A stretch of DNA of 64,000 nucleotides from Physella acuta (taxonomy: Eukaryota; Mollusca; Gastropoda; Physidae): the NCBI RefSeq assembly GCF_028476545.1, contig NW_026731942.1:1-64000 (forward strand), given 5' to 3'. A program made the position numbers and the translations under genes. Of the stretch, positions 45,374-58,900 are shown piece by piece (position 1 is the first letter of the stretch; each line of letters starts with the position of its first letter). The notes beneath the pieces are model-generated. The model saw only the letters and a program-made list of their open reading frames with translations, was not told the DNA's origin and ran no database searches.

Positions 45374-46783
45374 TTATCTCATTGGGCCTAATTTATACTT
45401 TTTTTTCTCTCTGTTAGGGGAAGTACACGTCACCCAACTAACAAAAAAAATAAAATGACGCCATTGCTTTGAGGCGCGTGACCGACTGTCGTCGTTCTGC
45501 CAGCAGTCTGAACTGTTGTTTGTTGGAATCGAAACGAGTGAGTTGTTAAAAACAAATAATAATAATAAAAAGTCTAGACAGAACAGTAGTTGGTTTTGAT
45601 TTGGTTCTTCGGCACTGAACCTAGACGTATTTGAAATCTTTTTTTTTATTTATGTACTCACTAATTATGCATGGCCATCAGACAAGAGTTGTCCGGTTCC
45701 ATCCAAGGCCACGGAGGGGCGTGCCAAGGGAGGCGGGGCCTCCAAACGGCTGGGTTCATTTTCTATCCCAAGGTTAAAAAAAAAAAATGATGATGTTGTC
45801 ACCCACTCATGTTTACATTGGAAATATTCACCCTACAGCGTAGGGCGTGAAAAATAGTCTTCTAAGACTCATTATAATGCTCCTCTCCACGGATATCTTT
45901 AGTAAAAAAATATGTTAATTTTTTTTTTTTTTTTTTTTTAAATATGTTCATTCATTTTTTTTTTTTTTTTAAATATGTTCATTTTTTTTTTTAATTGAAA
46001 ATTAAATATTTTATTTCAGTATGATAAAAATGATAACAAGTAAGAAATAATAAATGGACAAGTTAACAATAGCTCAAGCTACAGTATCCACCAGAACCCC
46101 CATATAATCATGACCATCCATCCATTGCACTCAGTCAAACATACACTGACACAAGGATATATTTCAACATTCCCAAACAAAAATAGACAACATCCATGTT
46201 TAAGAGATTATTTATTCTTAGATCACCTGTCATCACTAGCAAGTGCTAACACACTACCTACATTAGTCCAATCTATGCCATGATGAAAATATGGATGTGT
46301 ACACCAAACTTGCTTTTTTTTTTTGTTTTTTTTTTGTTTTTATTTCGGCCATCTTGAAGTAAAAAAAAAATACGCCATTTAGTATCATCTAAGTAACAAT
46401 TCTTCATCTGAAATCTTCTTAATTATAGCATTTTGTATTTAATGCGACTAATGTTTTTATATTTTTATTTAGAGTCTAATAATAATTAAAAATTGAAATG
46501 TATATATAATTTTTAGATACAATCTTTTTATTAAGTATAAAATACTTAAAAATAATATCATAATAATAAATAAATTTTCTTTTAAAATTTTTAAACTGCT
46601 TTATTCTATATTTATAATGACATTAGAAACATAAGGGCTCAAATTGTTTCCCTTATATATTTTGAATAATTATATAAACCAACAATTTAAAATATTCAAA
46701 TTTTACAAATCTATTTTCAACCTTTTAATATGTATAAACACAGATTCGAGAAAATAATAGGATTACTATAAAATAACAAATTG
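45374..46783. other. Spacer between the divergent mannosidase genes
   Basis: AT-rich, with long T runs near 45917-45990 and 46313-46340 and poly-A patches. I see no exon. Sequence at 45680-45780 is locally GC-rich ('ggaggggcgtgccaagggag') but not coding. Confidence 0.5.
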
Positions 46784-47006
46784 CAGAGGCGTAGCGACCC
46801 TTCCCGGCGCCCGGGGACAAACTTTTCGATTTGTACCCCCCCCCCCCCCCCCCGAGATTTCGATTTGCACCTCCCCCTCAAACTTTCGATTTGCACCCCC
46901 CTCAACCTTTCAATTTATGTTTCCAACCCATTTTGGCGCCCCCTAAGGTCGGCGCCCGGGGACATGTGTCCCCCCCCCCCCCGCCCCCCCTCTCGCTACG
47001 CTTCTG
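46784..47006. mobile_element. hAT-like MITE, family B
   Basis: It runs from CAGAGGCGTAGCGACCC to TCGCTACGCTTCTG with an exact 8-bp ACAAATTG duplication. The internal 'ggcgcccggggaca' motif is shared with the copy near 15593. Confidence 0.9.
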
Positions 47007-47542
47007 ACAAATTGTATGGAGTTTCAGACCTGATAAAATAGATTGTAAGCATTTTTTAAAGAAGGAATGTAAGTGGATTTTTAAATATATTTGCAAAATT
47101 TATTATTAAAATAAATCATCTAGCACGTTTATTAAATGCACTAGGTTTAGTCTTGTGGATATGGCAACAATATCGGTGTAGTATTGATTAAATATGTAGA
47201 GAATTCTATGAAGAAATTTAGGTCAAAACATTTTCTAAAACTGAATTATTTAAATGTAAACAAAGCAGGCGTTATATATTTGGATCTTAATTGGTGGGTT
47301 TTTCCACACAACGTCCCTAAGACTGCACATTCGGTTAAATCAACAACTATAGTAGCCCATTGTATCCACAGATTATCGCTCTCTTTAAAATGAGCGTAGG
47401 TGCTATGGTAGTCACAGGGGAGCCAGGGGCGCCCAATCACACCCTGCTGCGGAGCCCCCCTCCAAATTTATTTTTCTTGCAGAAACCTTCAAAGTTTCAG
47501 GGCAACAAAGGTGTAGTAGGGTATAAAAGACATAAAACTGAC

Positions 47543-47670
47543 AGACAAAAATACTTTAATTTAGATACATGTAAGACAAAAATACTTTAATTTAGATACA
47601 TGTAAGACAAAAATACTTTAATTTAGATACATGTAAGACAAAAATACTTTAATTTAGATATATGTAAGTT
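47543..47670. repeat. 31-bp tandem repeat, four copies
   Basis: The unit contains GACAAAAATACTTTAATTTA and 'gatacatgtaa'. Copies are nearly identical, suggesting recent expansion. Confidence 0.9.
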
Positions 47671-47929
47671 GAAAACATTAGTTAAAAAAACTAAACGCGT
47701 TAGGTCTAGAAAAACAATAGGCCAGCCAAGTTTTGGTTCATTATTAAAAGTATGAAAATAATTTTAATATGAAAGTTCGACCATTGCATGCTCAAAAGGC
47801 GTTCATTACAAATTAAAGACACAACTTTAAAATATGAATTGCAATAGGTTTTATACTTTCATTAATAGAGTTAGGGCTAAACGTTTTTAATACAAATTAA
47901 AGACACAACTTTAACATATGAAATGCATT

Positions 47930-48200
47930 CTCTTCTTCTTCGTTCTTAATTTTTAGTGTTAGAAGGGATCGAGCCTTATCTGCCAGAGGGTTTGAACTCG
48001 AGACTTTTTCAAATTTATCAACCATGAGCTTTTGTCGACTCGACCACGCCTCCATCACAATTAAGCTTACGTGTCAACTGGTTATGCGCCATTGAGGCCA
48101 TTGACTCCGATTTCAGCCTGCTTTTCAGCTTTTGTCCAACCAAGAACAAACTACAAGGCAACAGTTGTTTGATTTGGAGTTGTCTCTTCTAGAAGAGCGG
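47930..48200 (-). mobile_element. SINE family B, rearranged copy
   Basis: Reverse-orientation blocks match the copies at 19540 and 50278: 'ttcgttcttaatttttagtg', 'gtgtcaactggttatgcgcc', 'ccaaccaagaacaaactac' and 'ggagttgtctc'. A tRNA-like segment 'gtttgaactcgagac...cgactcgaccacgcc' sits inside, suggesting an insertion or rearrangement. Confidence 0.6.
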
Positions 48201-48269
48201 CTGTCCTTGAACATTGTCAGATAAAAATGTACAATCTCTCATCTCATAATCTCTTCCCAAAGGCGTCCT

Positions 48270-48315
<46 letters not shown>

Positions 48316-48532
48316 TTCATCATCATCATCATCATGATCATCACCATCATTCCTGTGGATGCATTGTGAAGCTTAGGAACGAAACCGCACCGCTCCTTTA
48401 AACTCTGTTCGATGCCATTCCTCCAACTTCAGTCCATGACATTCCGGATGCTTCTGCTTCTCTTACGACTGACCTTTTCCAAGTTTGTTTTGGCCTACCT
48501 ACTTTCCTCTTTCCTAGGCAAGGTACTTAAAA
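48270..48532 (-). mobile_element. LINE 3' end with trinucleotide tail
   Basis: Read on the minus strand it carries a GKGQ...KQKHPECHGLKLEEWHRTEFKGAVRF-like tail typical of non-LTR elements (usual form 'EASGMSWTEVGGMASNRVKWRGAVRALC'). An (ATG)n run at 48271-48345 follows. The frame is broken and the copy is 5'-truncated. Confidence 0.55.
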
Positions 48533-48545
48533 TAATTGTGTGGAC

Positions 48546-48682
48546 TCAAGAAGTCTACCGCCCCCCCCCCCCCTCCAAACGAAATGGAATTTATATAGAA
48601 AACATATACTTTTACCAGTGTCCGCCTCCCCCCGAAAATATCAAGTGCCCCTCCGGAGAAAAAAAGTCTTGAAGAAACATTG
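48546..48682. mobile_element. Truncated family A MITE
   Basis: It starts inside the element at 'gaagtctaccgcccc', keeps the 'aaaacatatacttttaccagtgtccgc' spacer, and ends with 'cttgaagaaacattg'. It lies about 220 bp upstream of the mannosidase gene 2 start codon. Confidence 0.7.
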
Positions 48683-48904
48683 TTTAAGTTTAGTACCAAC
48701 CCTCCAACTTTCAATAACAAAGTTAGGGCGAAAAGTTTTTAATACAAATTAAAACACTACTTTGTAATAATTTTTCAATCAGGTCTAGGCTATCTCTAAC
48801 TAAGACATGAGAGTAGATAGCGACAGGAGATATTGAAGATACTCCAGCTTGTTTGTTGGTCGTGTGTCGTGTTGGTGTACTTGGCAAGTGTACAAACAAC
48901 CGCT

Positions 48905-49853
48905 ATGTTGTGGTTGCGATCGTCTGTGGTTCTTCTTGTTCTCTGGTGTACGTGTACACGTGTGGATTGTGTACAAACATGCGGCTATCAGGTAAATGAC
49001 AGGCAACTATTTTATTAGGTAAAAAAATGGATTTTGTTTTGTAAAACATAAGTTTTAATTAAAAACAAGGCTTTTGTTTTAGCACAACATGGATTTGGTT
49101 TGTTTTAATAAAATATGGTTTTGGTTTTTTTTTTGTAAAACATGGCTTTTTGAAAATTGAACATCGATTTTTTAGTAAAACATGGTATTTGTTCTTTTTT
49201 TGGGAGGTAAAATTTGTGTTTATTAAATCAATTGCATAACCAATTGAAATAATATTAAATTAAGGAGATCAATTGACAATTTTGACGTATAAATTATTTT
49301 AATATTAATGCCATTTCTTATATTAAACCTATTATTTAAAGTGCATGCTAATTAGACAATTTAGCAATATCGCTATTCTACTTGCTATCTATTTCAAACC
49401 ATTGACCTTAAGTTCGATAAAACGAAACAATACAATGCATCCATCTCTTGATTAGACGATAAAAGCTAGACGCCCAGCACAGCAAATTAAAAAGTAGAAC
49501 TTGTGGAAAGTAAAGCAAAGTAGTAATCTTCAACAAGTCGTACGTTGATACAGATTAGCAACACAGGACACATATATCTAGAATATAATGTGCCGATAAG
49601 ATACGCACAATTTTTTGATTGTATGGTGATCGTTGATGGTCATTCGTTATCGTTCTTGGTCCCAACATGAAATAACACTAGAATAAACACAAATGACTTC
49701 GGTTTTAAAAGGCTAATACTGATAAACCACCGTGTTAAAATAGTTCAATATGTAAACCTTTCACACACACACACACACAGACACACACTCACACACAAAC
49801 ACAGAGACACACACAGACACACACTGTATTACACTGACACACACACACTAAAC

Positions 49854-49933
<80 letters not shown>

Positions 49934-52900
49934 GCTGCAATGCCGAAAAACCTGGAATGATAAACGTCCATATCGTACCCCACTCACACGATGACGTAGG
50001 CTGGCTTGTCACGGTAGATCAGTATTACTATCAATGTAAGTTGCAAGTTCAGTATCGGTATGTTAAACGGTACTTTAGTACTACACTCAATGCAGATTTT
50101 GTTTTATGCAAAACGGTCGAACACTGATTGTGTATTTTGTAAAACGATCGAACACTGATTGTGTTTTATGCAAAATGGTCGAAAACAATTACTATTAAAT
50201 TATTAGCAAAGTGTCTGTATTGTAAAATGGTCGACCACCATTACTGTCAATGTAGCATTTTAAATGGTAAAAGTGGTGCGCGTGGTCGAGTCGGTACAGC
50301 TCGTGGTTGCTAAATGAGGGCAGATGAGGCTCGTTAGCTGGGGACAGCCACTTTTCTAGGAGAGAACTCCAAAATTAAATAACTGCCGCTTTGTAGTTTG
50401 TTCTTGGTTGGACAAATGCTATGGAAGCAAATCCAAATTGAAAAGCAAGCTGAAATCGGAGTAAATGGCATCAATGGCGCATAACCAGTTGACACGTAAA
50501 CTTAATTGTGTTGGAGGGGATCCCTTCCAACACTAAAATTAAGAACAAAGAAGTAGAAGAAAAAGGTGTAAAAAAAAACAATAAAACACGGACGATCACC
50601 ATTGCTGTCAGTGTAATTTAGACGTTTTGTTTCGTTTTGTGACTCGCTAAATTGTAAAAAAAAAAAAAAAAAAAAAAAAACAATCCTAATTTGTTGGACT
50701 GGAAATTAAAATTGGATTGAAAATATAAATTAATATAATTAAACTGTAATCATAATGTATTACTCTCGCTAAAAACATTTGTTTTTAAAAGTTGCAGTAA
50801 ATTGTTATTCTCTGTGCACCCAACGCTTGCAGCCGTACAGTTTATCCTGGACAGTGTCCTAGCTGAGCTGACCCTCGACCCCACCAAAAGGTTCATCGTT
50901 GTTGAGGTCGCCTATTTTTATCGCTGGGTTAACGAGCTGAGCCTGGAGCAGCACCAACAAGTGTTTGACCTAGTTAATGAAGGTAGAGTTGACCCAATTA
51001 ATCGGTTCATTATCAGATTAATGGATGGACGGGGTGGGGATGCTAATTAATGGATTAATTATTTTAACACATAACTATACTTCTGTTAATTACATGCAAT
51101 ACTTCTTTTTTTAAATGCATGTGTCAATTTATTGGTAACTATTTTAATTAAATTTTTTTTGTTTATCTGATTGTCACTATGTTCGAACAGTTTAACGTTT
51201 TAAAAACAATCCAATAAAGGATAGGGGTCGTCCATAAATGACGTCATACTTGTAGGGGGGAAGGGGGGGGGTCCATAATTTTGTGACGATGTGTGATGAG
51301 GGGGAGGAGGGGGGGGGGGTTCAGATGGTGCGACGTCACACTTTTGCATTATAAAAAAGCAATGTTAGAAAAAGAGTTTTAGATGTTATTTCCTGTTTTA
51401 GAAAACTGTTTTAATAAATTGTAATAGGAATTGATTAAAATACTCTATTTTAACAGATTTCAGACAAGATTTTGGAAAAATATCCATGTTTAAAAAAAAA
51501 TGCAATTTTGAGGGGGTTGCAGGCTGAGGTGTGACGTCATTTTAGGGGGGGGGGGGGGCTGGCTTTTTGTGACGTTGTGTGACGGAGGGGAATGGGGGGG
51601 GGGGAGTAAAAATCGTCAAAAAAAGCGTGACGTCATTTATGGATGACCCCATGGTCCATAAAAGACGAATAGTAAATGAGGTTTCGAGGATAAGGAGAGA
51701 GCTGAGAAGGTCTGAAAGAGTATTTATTTTGTGTTAATAATGTGTGGTTAGAGTTATGGTTATAAGTGTTAGGGGTTCGTCGAGAAATAGTTTTCTTACA
51801 TCCCACTTCTGACACCAAATGTTAGGGGGGTTTAAACCGAGAGTTGATCTTATTCACTCATCCGTGCACCTTTGCGTGGTGACAAAGGGGTCTAATACGA
51901 CCTGAGCAAAACTAATTAAAATCAATACAACACCAATATTAAACTAAAAATAAAACATAGTAGACACACATAATATGCATTTATTTATCTTCATTTGACG
52001 TCACAAGGGCTTATATGTTAAAAGCAAAAGACACAATTCAAATAAGACCTGGCCAGTCTTTCATATTCAAGAAAACACCACTTGAATTTCTAATACAAGT
52101 CAAAAAGACAAAAATAAGCAAACTTACATTTCAATGCAGAATTAGTCACCGTGGTAACTGACATTAATTCATAGAAAACACATATATAAGTGTGAATAGC
52201 AAATCTACATTTACACAACTCAGAATTCACACATGTCATATCCTCTAGTCCTAACTTAAATACTTGCACTGCTTATGTAATCTCAGAATCACACTTGTCA
52301 AAGTTATTCTTTCTAGTCCTAATTTCACTTGCACTGCTATGTAATCTCAAAATCAAAAACGTAAATGTCATCGTCTCTAGTTCTAACTTTACTACTTGCA
52401 CTGTTATGTAATCCCAGAATCACACGGGAAAATGTTATCATCACTAGTTCTGATTCCACTAAGCAAACACGGTTTGAATCCTTCTATGAATACTCATCAG
52501 TACTCACAACAATCTAGCTTGACACTCAAGTGGCATGGAGATTTCCCGCCACTGGAATACAACATTTGGCCACTGGTACAAACATTGGGCCACAAAGATA
52601 ATGGCCACTGGAACGAAGAACATATCTACACGGCAGGAAGATTTCCAGCCACTGGAATAAACATTTGGCCACTGGTACAAACATCAGGCCACAAAGAAAA
52701 TGGCCACTGGAACGAAGAACATATCTACACGGCAGGCGTTTGGCCACTGGTACAACATCGGCCACATGTATAAACACCAGGTCACACATGTAAATATCTG
52801 GAACGAAACACATATGTACAGCAACAAAACATCGGCTGGGCCAATAATCCAGCCTTAGTGGCCAGCCCTAAAGGCTGCCACCATCCGAGGCCTAGACCAT

Positions 52901-55900
52901 CGTGTCTAGCCTATGTGTCTGTCAGAGAGAGAGAGACCTCAACATAGTCGCCCTTCCTCATTTATAGGCTAGTCTTGCCCCCCTTATCATCTCCCTAGAG
53001 CTATAGAACCTGAGTTGGGCTCCGTCCCATCTCTCGACGTCCGAGATAACACCGGTCACTATGCACCCATGCGTTGAACACCCGATAACTGACCGCTATA
53101 GATCTTCACGTTGTCTCAGGGCTAACGATTGTGTCATACACCGCTCGAGCTAACGTACGACCACGCGGTACTCCCGCCGCGTTTCACACCTGACAACTGA
53201 CCACAACAGAGATCATGAGTAATGATTCTACCGAGACGTCCAGCGGCATGCCCGAACTCAACTTTAGACATAAATCACCGCGGGTGTCTTCATCATTCCG
53301 TGTCACTCATGCACCTGCATAGAGCTCGCAGCCCTTAACGACCAGAGTGAGCCGATAACATTTTAATTAAATTTTAGATTTCCCTGGCCTGTTCATCCCC
53401 AATATCTTAGATTAACCCCTTGGGTTTCTGTAACTAGTCCTAGTCACCTAAACCCCTTTAATAAGCACCCAAGTTACCATTTTACTTAAAAATAAACAAT
53501 ATAATACCAGCCAACATGCTTCTTAAGAATCAACAATTTGGTACCAGCCAACATAAGTGAAAGGCGAAGAATGGGAGGTTAGAGCAGGGGCGTAGCGAGG
53601 GGGGAGGGGGTTGCGGACCGCACCGGGTGACACCATTTAGGGGGTGACACCAAGGCAAAAAATAGTTAAATATATAGAGAAAAACTTGAGGGGGGGGGTG
53701 CAAATCGAAAGTTTGAGGGGGGGGGGGTGCAAATCGAAAATTCGAAAGTTTGTCCCTGGGAAGGGTCGCTACGCCTCTGGGGGGTGACACCATTAAGTGC
53801 CGCACCGGGTGACATGACACCCGACCTCGCTACGCCACTGGGTGAGAGTTTTGTGTCAACTTAAGGACCAGTAAGGTGTGTGTGGGGAGGTGGGGGGGGG
53901 GGGGGGTAATTGACATTTTTTGACTGCATGTGAATGTAGAAGGTTGGAGTAAAAATGCCTTTAAATAAAGGATATTATTTATGAGCAACATCTAAATGCA
54001 TGTATTACTAGCTGTTTCATTCGTTCATTGACATTCAAATATTTTGGTTGCATTTTTTAAATGCTCTGATCCACCTACTTAGGTCGATTAGAGTTCATCT
54101 CCGGGGGATGGTCGATGAACGACGAAGCGGCCACTCATTACCTGGCCATCATCGACCAGCATAAGCTGGGCTTTGAGTTCCTGCGGGACAGCTTCGGCAG
54201 CTGTGCAAGGGTCAAGGCCGGATGGCAGATTGATCCGTTCGGGCATTCCAGGGAGCTGGCGTCGCTATTCGCACAGGTAGGGACCACTGCATGAAAGATC
54301 GTGTAGTATTTAGCTGATTTTTTTTTCTGGGAACACTCATTCCTGGTAAATACTCTGACCAGTGTTTTTTACAGAAAAAGGAGGGGGGGATGAGCGAAAC
54401 TTTTCGGGGGTGGGGGTGGGGGGTGGAATGGTAAAAAGGTATATATTTTCTATATTAATTCTATTTCGTTTCGGGATGAGGAGAGGGGGGGGGGAGGAGG
54501 ACAGTGTCCCACGAAGAGATACCGGAAAGAAACACTGATTTTGACTAAAACTAGAGAAAAATAAAGTTAAATAGATTGTCTACAATGTGGAGAAGATAGA
54601 GTAAGGGTAGTGGGAAGGGACGGGGGCGGACAATGTTATTGACACTGTAATCATAAAGCTACAATGAGACAGTTTTACGTAATGGGATAGATGTACGTTC
54701 TAACCCCCTACCGACCAGTCCCTTCCTACGTCCCTGAATGTACACATATTCTATACCACTCCCATTTTATGATGTAGCCAGTTAAATAGATTAGCATATC
54801 GTCACCTGTATAGTACAAGGGAGATAACTTTTTTTCATTTACAATGTTTAAACAAAACACCTACAGCTATCTTCCCATTAAAAAAGAGCTGTCTTTCCTT
54901 CAGTTTGGGTTTGACGCCCTGATATTCAGCCGTCTTGACCAGCAGGACAACGAGTTACGTCAGGTCGAGAAACGTCTGGAATTTGTCTGGAAGGGAAGTC
55001 CAAAAAACATCGGTGAGTTTCTTATCTACCTCTAACACGGTCAGTCAGGTAATCGCTGAATTTGTTCTCTACCACGTTCAGTCAGGTAATCGGTGAGTTT
55101 CTTCTCTACCTCTACCACGTTCAGCCTGGTAAACGTATGGTCTGGAATGTCCGAATACTGGCATAGGGTCAAGTTGTCATGATGAGATAAGATTATTTCA
55201 TTAGGCATGGTCAGTGCCCATGTACTAACTCTCGTCATCTCATTCAAATTATCACTACCGAAAAGTTAATTTATGCCTATCATCCCATTGTTGGTGGTTG
55301 GCAAAGTAGATAGTAACTATTAATAATAAGTAAAGGCTGGCGAAAAACGTAAGAAAAAAATGTGCCTCTAACATAAATGAAGCATGACGACTAAAGAAAA
55401 TAAAGAGTGACAACTAATATTAGTAAAGAATGGCCACTAACATAAGTTAAGTACGGCCACTAACATAGGTAAAGAATTAACACTAACATACGTAAATAAT
55501 GATCACTAACATACGTAAACAATGACCACTAACATACTTATATAATGACCACTAACTTAATTAAAATAATGACCACTAACATAAGTAAATAATCATCACT
55601 AACATACTTAAATAATGAATACTAACATACTTAAAGAGTGACCACCACTAAATAATGACCACTAACATAAGTAAACAATGACCACTAACATACATAAATA
55701 ATGACCACTAACATTCGTAAAGAATGACCACTAACATTCGTAAAGAATGACCACTAACTTGTTGTTTGTGCTGTATCAGGGCCGTCCTCTAACCTGTTCA
55801 CGAGTATCCTACCCTACGGGTACAGCCCACAAGATCCCATGCACTTCGATGTTCAACAGATATACCAGCCTATGAACACAGAACTCTTCGCTGTAAGGGC

Positions 55901-58900
55901 AGGCTCGCCTTTGTAAAGTCTTAGAGAAATGTGTACACTTTGTACAACAGCTTGCGTATGGGGGTGTGCGAGTGTGTTGGTGTTTGCGTGACTGCGAGTT
56001 CATGTAGAATGCGTTTGTGTGTGTTTTTGTTATTATGAGTTAATGCGTGTGTGTGCTTGTGTGTATTGCGACAGTATAAGTTCATGTACGTATGCGTTTG
56101 TCTGTGTATCTGTGTGCGTATGTGTACGTATGTGTTTATGTTCGTGTGAGATTGGCTTAGGCCTCTAGCTATGAGCAAAGACATCCAAATACAAACATTG
56201 TTACAGGATGACCCAGCACTGAACGATTATAACGTAGACAGCATCGTGGATGCCGCAATTAACGCTATAAATATTCAGGTATGTGCACTGTTTAAATTGT
56301 TCGCCTTAAACTTTCACATAACAATCACCTTTCTTAGCACCACGATGTCTATTTAAATAAAACACGGACACACATCTCCTAAGTCAGTGTCACAACACTG
56401 CAGATGTTGTGTTGTGTACAACAGCACGTGTTGCATTTCAAGGCATGTGTAATTTAACGAAGAACTGCATCTGCTTCCGTCTAGGGTGTTTGTTAATTAA
56501 CACAGCCGACTATGAGAGGTCTATCATTTAGGACTTCATCATCATCTTTTCCCGTTTATGACCAACTGTATAAATGTATTCAGTGTAATAATGTAACTCG
56601 ATTTTAAACATACCTGGGTGTTCCAGACTTTGTATCCAAAATAATCGTACATATAGTGCAGTCAAGAACGAAATTTCAATTCCACTTTATGAGTAAACGT
56701 TTATGTTATGCTTGTAGCTTAGATTTTTAGTTTTTAGCAACGAAAAATCATTAAAAATTGTTGATTCCCCCTCCCCTCAATGAAAAAAAATCACTAACTC
56801 CTAACATATTTTAACCTTTTCTAAAGCGATTGTCTTTGAAGTCTTGTCTTTTATTAAGCGACGAAAGCACAAAATTAAAACTTTTTTTCTAAGGCGACCG
56901 TTTTTGCGACCAACCATTTGCTGGTACCTGCAGGAGGGGACTTCAACTATGTCAGTGCTCACTTTAACTTTAAGGAGATGGACAAACTTATCAAGTACGT
57001 CAACGCTAGGGTGAGTACATACATCGTGAGCAAGTGTCAATGTAGACAAAGTTTCGTTAAACTTTGAGGAGATGGACAAACTCATCCAGTACGTTAATGC
57101 TAGGGTGAGTACATACATCGTGAGCAAGTGTCAATGTAGACAAAGTTTCGTTAAACTTTGAGGAGATGGACAAACTTATCAAGTATGTCAACGCTAGGTT
57201 GAGTACATACATTGTGAGCCAGTGTCAATGTAGATGAAGAAAGTAGAGTTCATACGTTTCTTGACCTCAGTATAAACTGATATTGTTGTCAGCACTACGT
57301 CCGGCCGCCTTTACTTTACCCCTACGCGAGTTAGATAAACAATTTTGTTGGGTGAACTCTGGGATGTTCAACTGAATTGAACCCGGATTCGAACTCGAGA
57401 TTTTCAGCTAGCAGTCTATCTCTCTACCTCTAAGCAGAAGCACAAACTCATTCAGTAATTCTAGAGCGAGTAGAAAAAATGAGTGCTAGTTCCAGTTTAG
57501 AGATTGTTTCTTTAAACTTTAAGCAGCTGTTCAAACTCATTCAGACCGACAACGCAAAGGCGAGTCTAAAAATGCTGTACTTGTATGATAAGAAACATAT
57601 AGATCTAGTGTGAGTTGAATCATCTGAATCGATGGTTAGTGCAGTGATTATTTCGATTCAATATTTGAGATCTATAGGCTAATTCAGCACGAGAAATCTT
57701 TAGTAACTGTATTGAAGACTATAAAATGACCTCTGACTTAAAGCGCGAGGGTCTTTTTCACTCTGTGTACTATTGTGTACAATGTACGTAAACGTGCGAT
57801 TGAGACAGCCAGTACTAGTGTCAAAAAAGCTTAGGACTATAAATATGCTTTGTTTTCAGCTTTTCGTGTAGCCCAGGATTAAGTTAGTTACTTCATCGAC
57901 AACGTCGCTCTGTCACACCTACACATTTTGTTCTTAACAATAACTAAAGATTAGGCTAATGAATCCAGTAAGAATATATCTCTCAAACAGCAAGCCTTTT
58001 TCTTACAAATACCCCCCCCCCTCACACCACTCACAGCAAGCCAACGGCAGCAACATCAACTTCCTCTACTCCACCCCCTCCTGCTACGTCAAAGCGGTCA
58101 ACGACGACAACGCCACGTGGACGACCAAGGAGGACGACTTCTTCCCGTACGCCGACAGCGACCACTCCTACTGGACCGGCTACTTCACCAGCCGTCCAAC
58201 CGTCAAACGTTACATCCGGGTCGTCAACGGCTTTTATCAGGTGTGTTACGTGATTTTTTTTTTTTACTTTCATTTTGAGCATTTTTCTAAATGCTGACAA
58301 GTCAAAAGGCCGACACGGACAAAAGCAATTACCGTTCCGCAATTTAAATTTTTAAATTTAAAATTAATACGTTGTTGATTGTTAAGCCATCGCCTAACTT
58401 AACCAAAGATCTAGATGGTGTCCTGGGGAATCTTAACCCCATCATTATATAATTTTGGGAAATTATTTGAATGTATTAATATTATTATTATTATGTTAAC
58501 ACAAATTTCACATCACATAAGCTCTTAACCAAGAGATCAAGATAAATTTAAAAGCATTTTATTATTGTAACTTCTAAATGAAACAATAAAAATTACATTT
58601 ATTTTCTCATATTTGGTTACAGTCTGTAAAAAAACTGGCCACAAATCTTTTACAAATCGGGATCGGAAGAGACCTTCTCCCCTTAGGTAAGTATAACTTC
58701 AATAAAACTATCTAACTAAAAAAAATATGTTGATATTTTTTTCGGTAGCTACGATTATTTCTTTTTACGGGAAACTTGCCTTCAATGTCCAGTCTTTGAT
58801 AGTTTCATGTCGTCATTATTATTTATGTTTTCTTTTTTTTCTTTTCTATTAGCGGATGCTTTAGGGGCGGCACAACATCATGACGCTATCACGTATGTCA

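Noticed and set aside
48833-49018. Earlier start for mannosidase gene 2 at 48833
   Set aside because: The codon there is TTG; the first ATG in frame is 48905 and gives a good signal peptide.
49789-49983. Frame reading IYIYIY
   Set aside because: Translation of the (TA)n and (CA)n microsatellites.
58031-58342. 103-codon minus-strand frame
   Set aside because: Antisense shadow of the GC-rich exon 9 of mannosidase gene 2.
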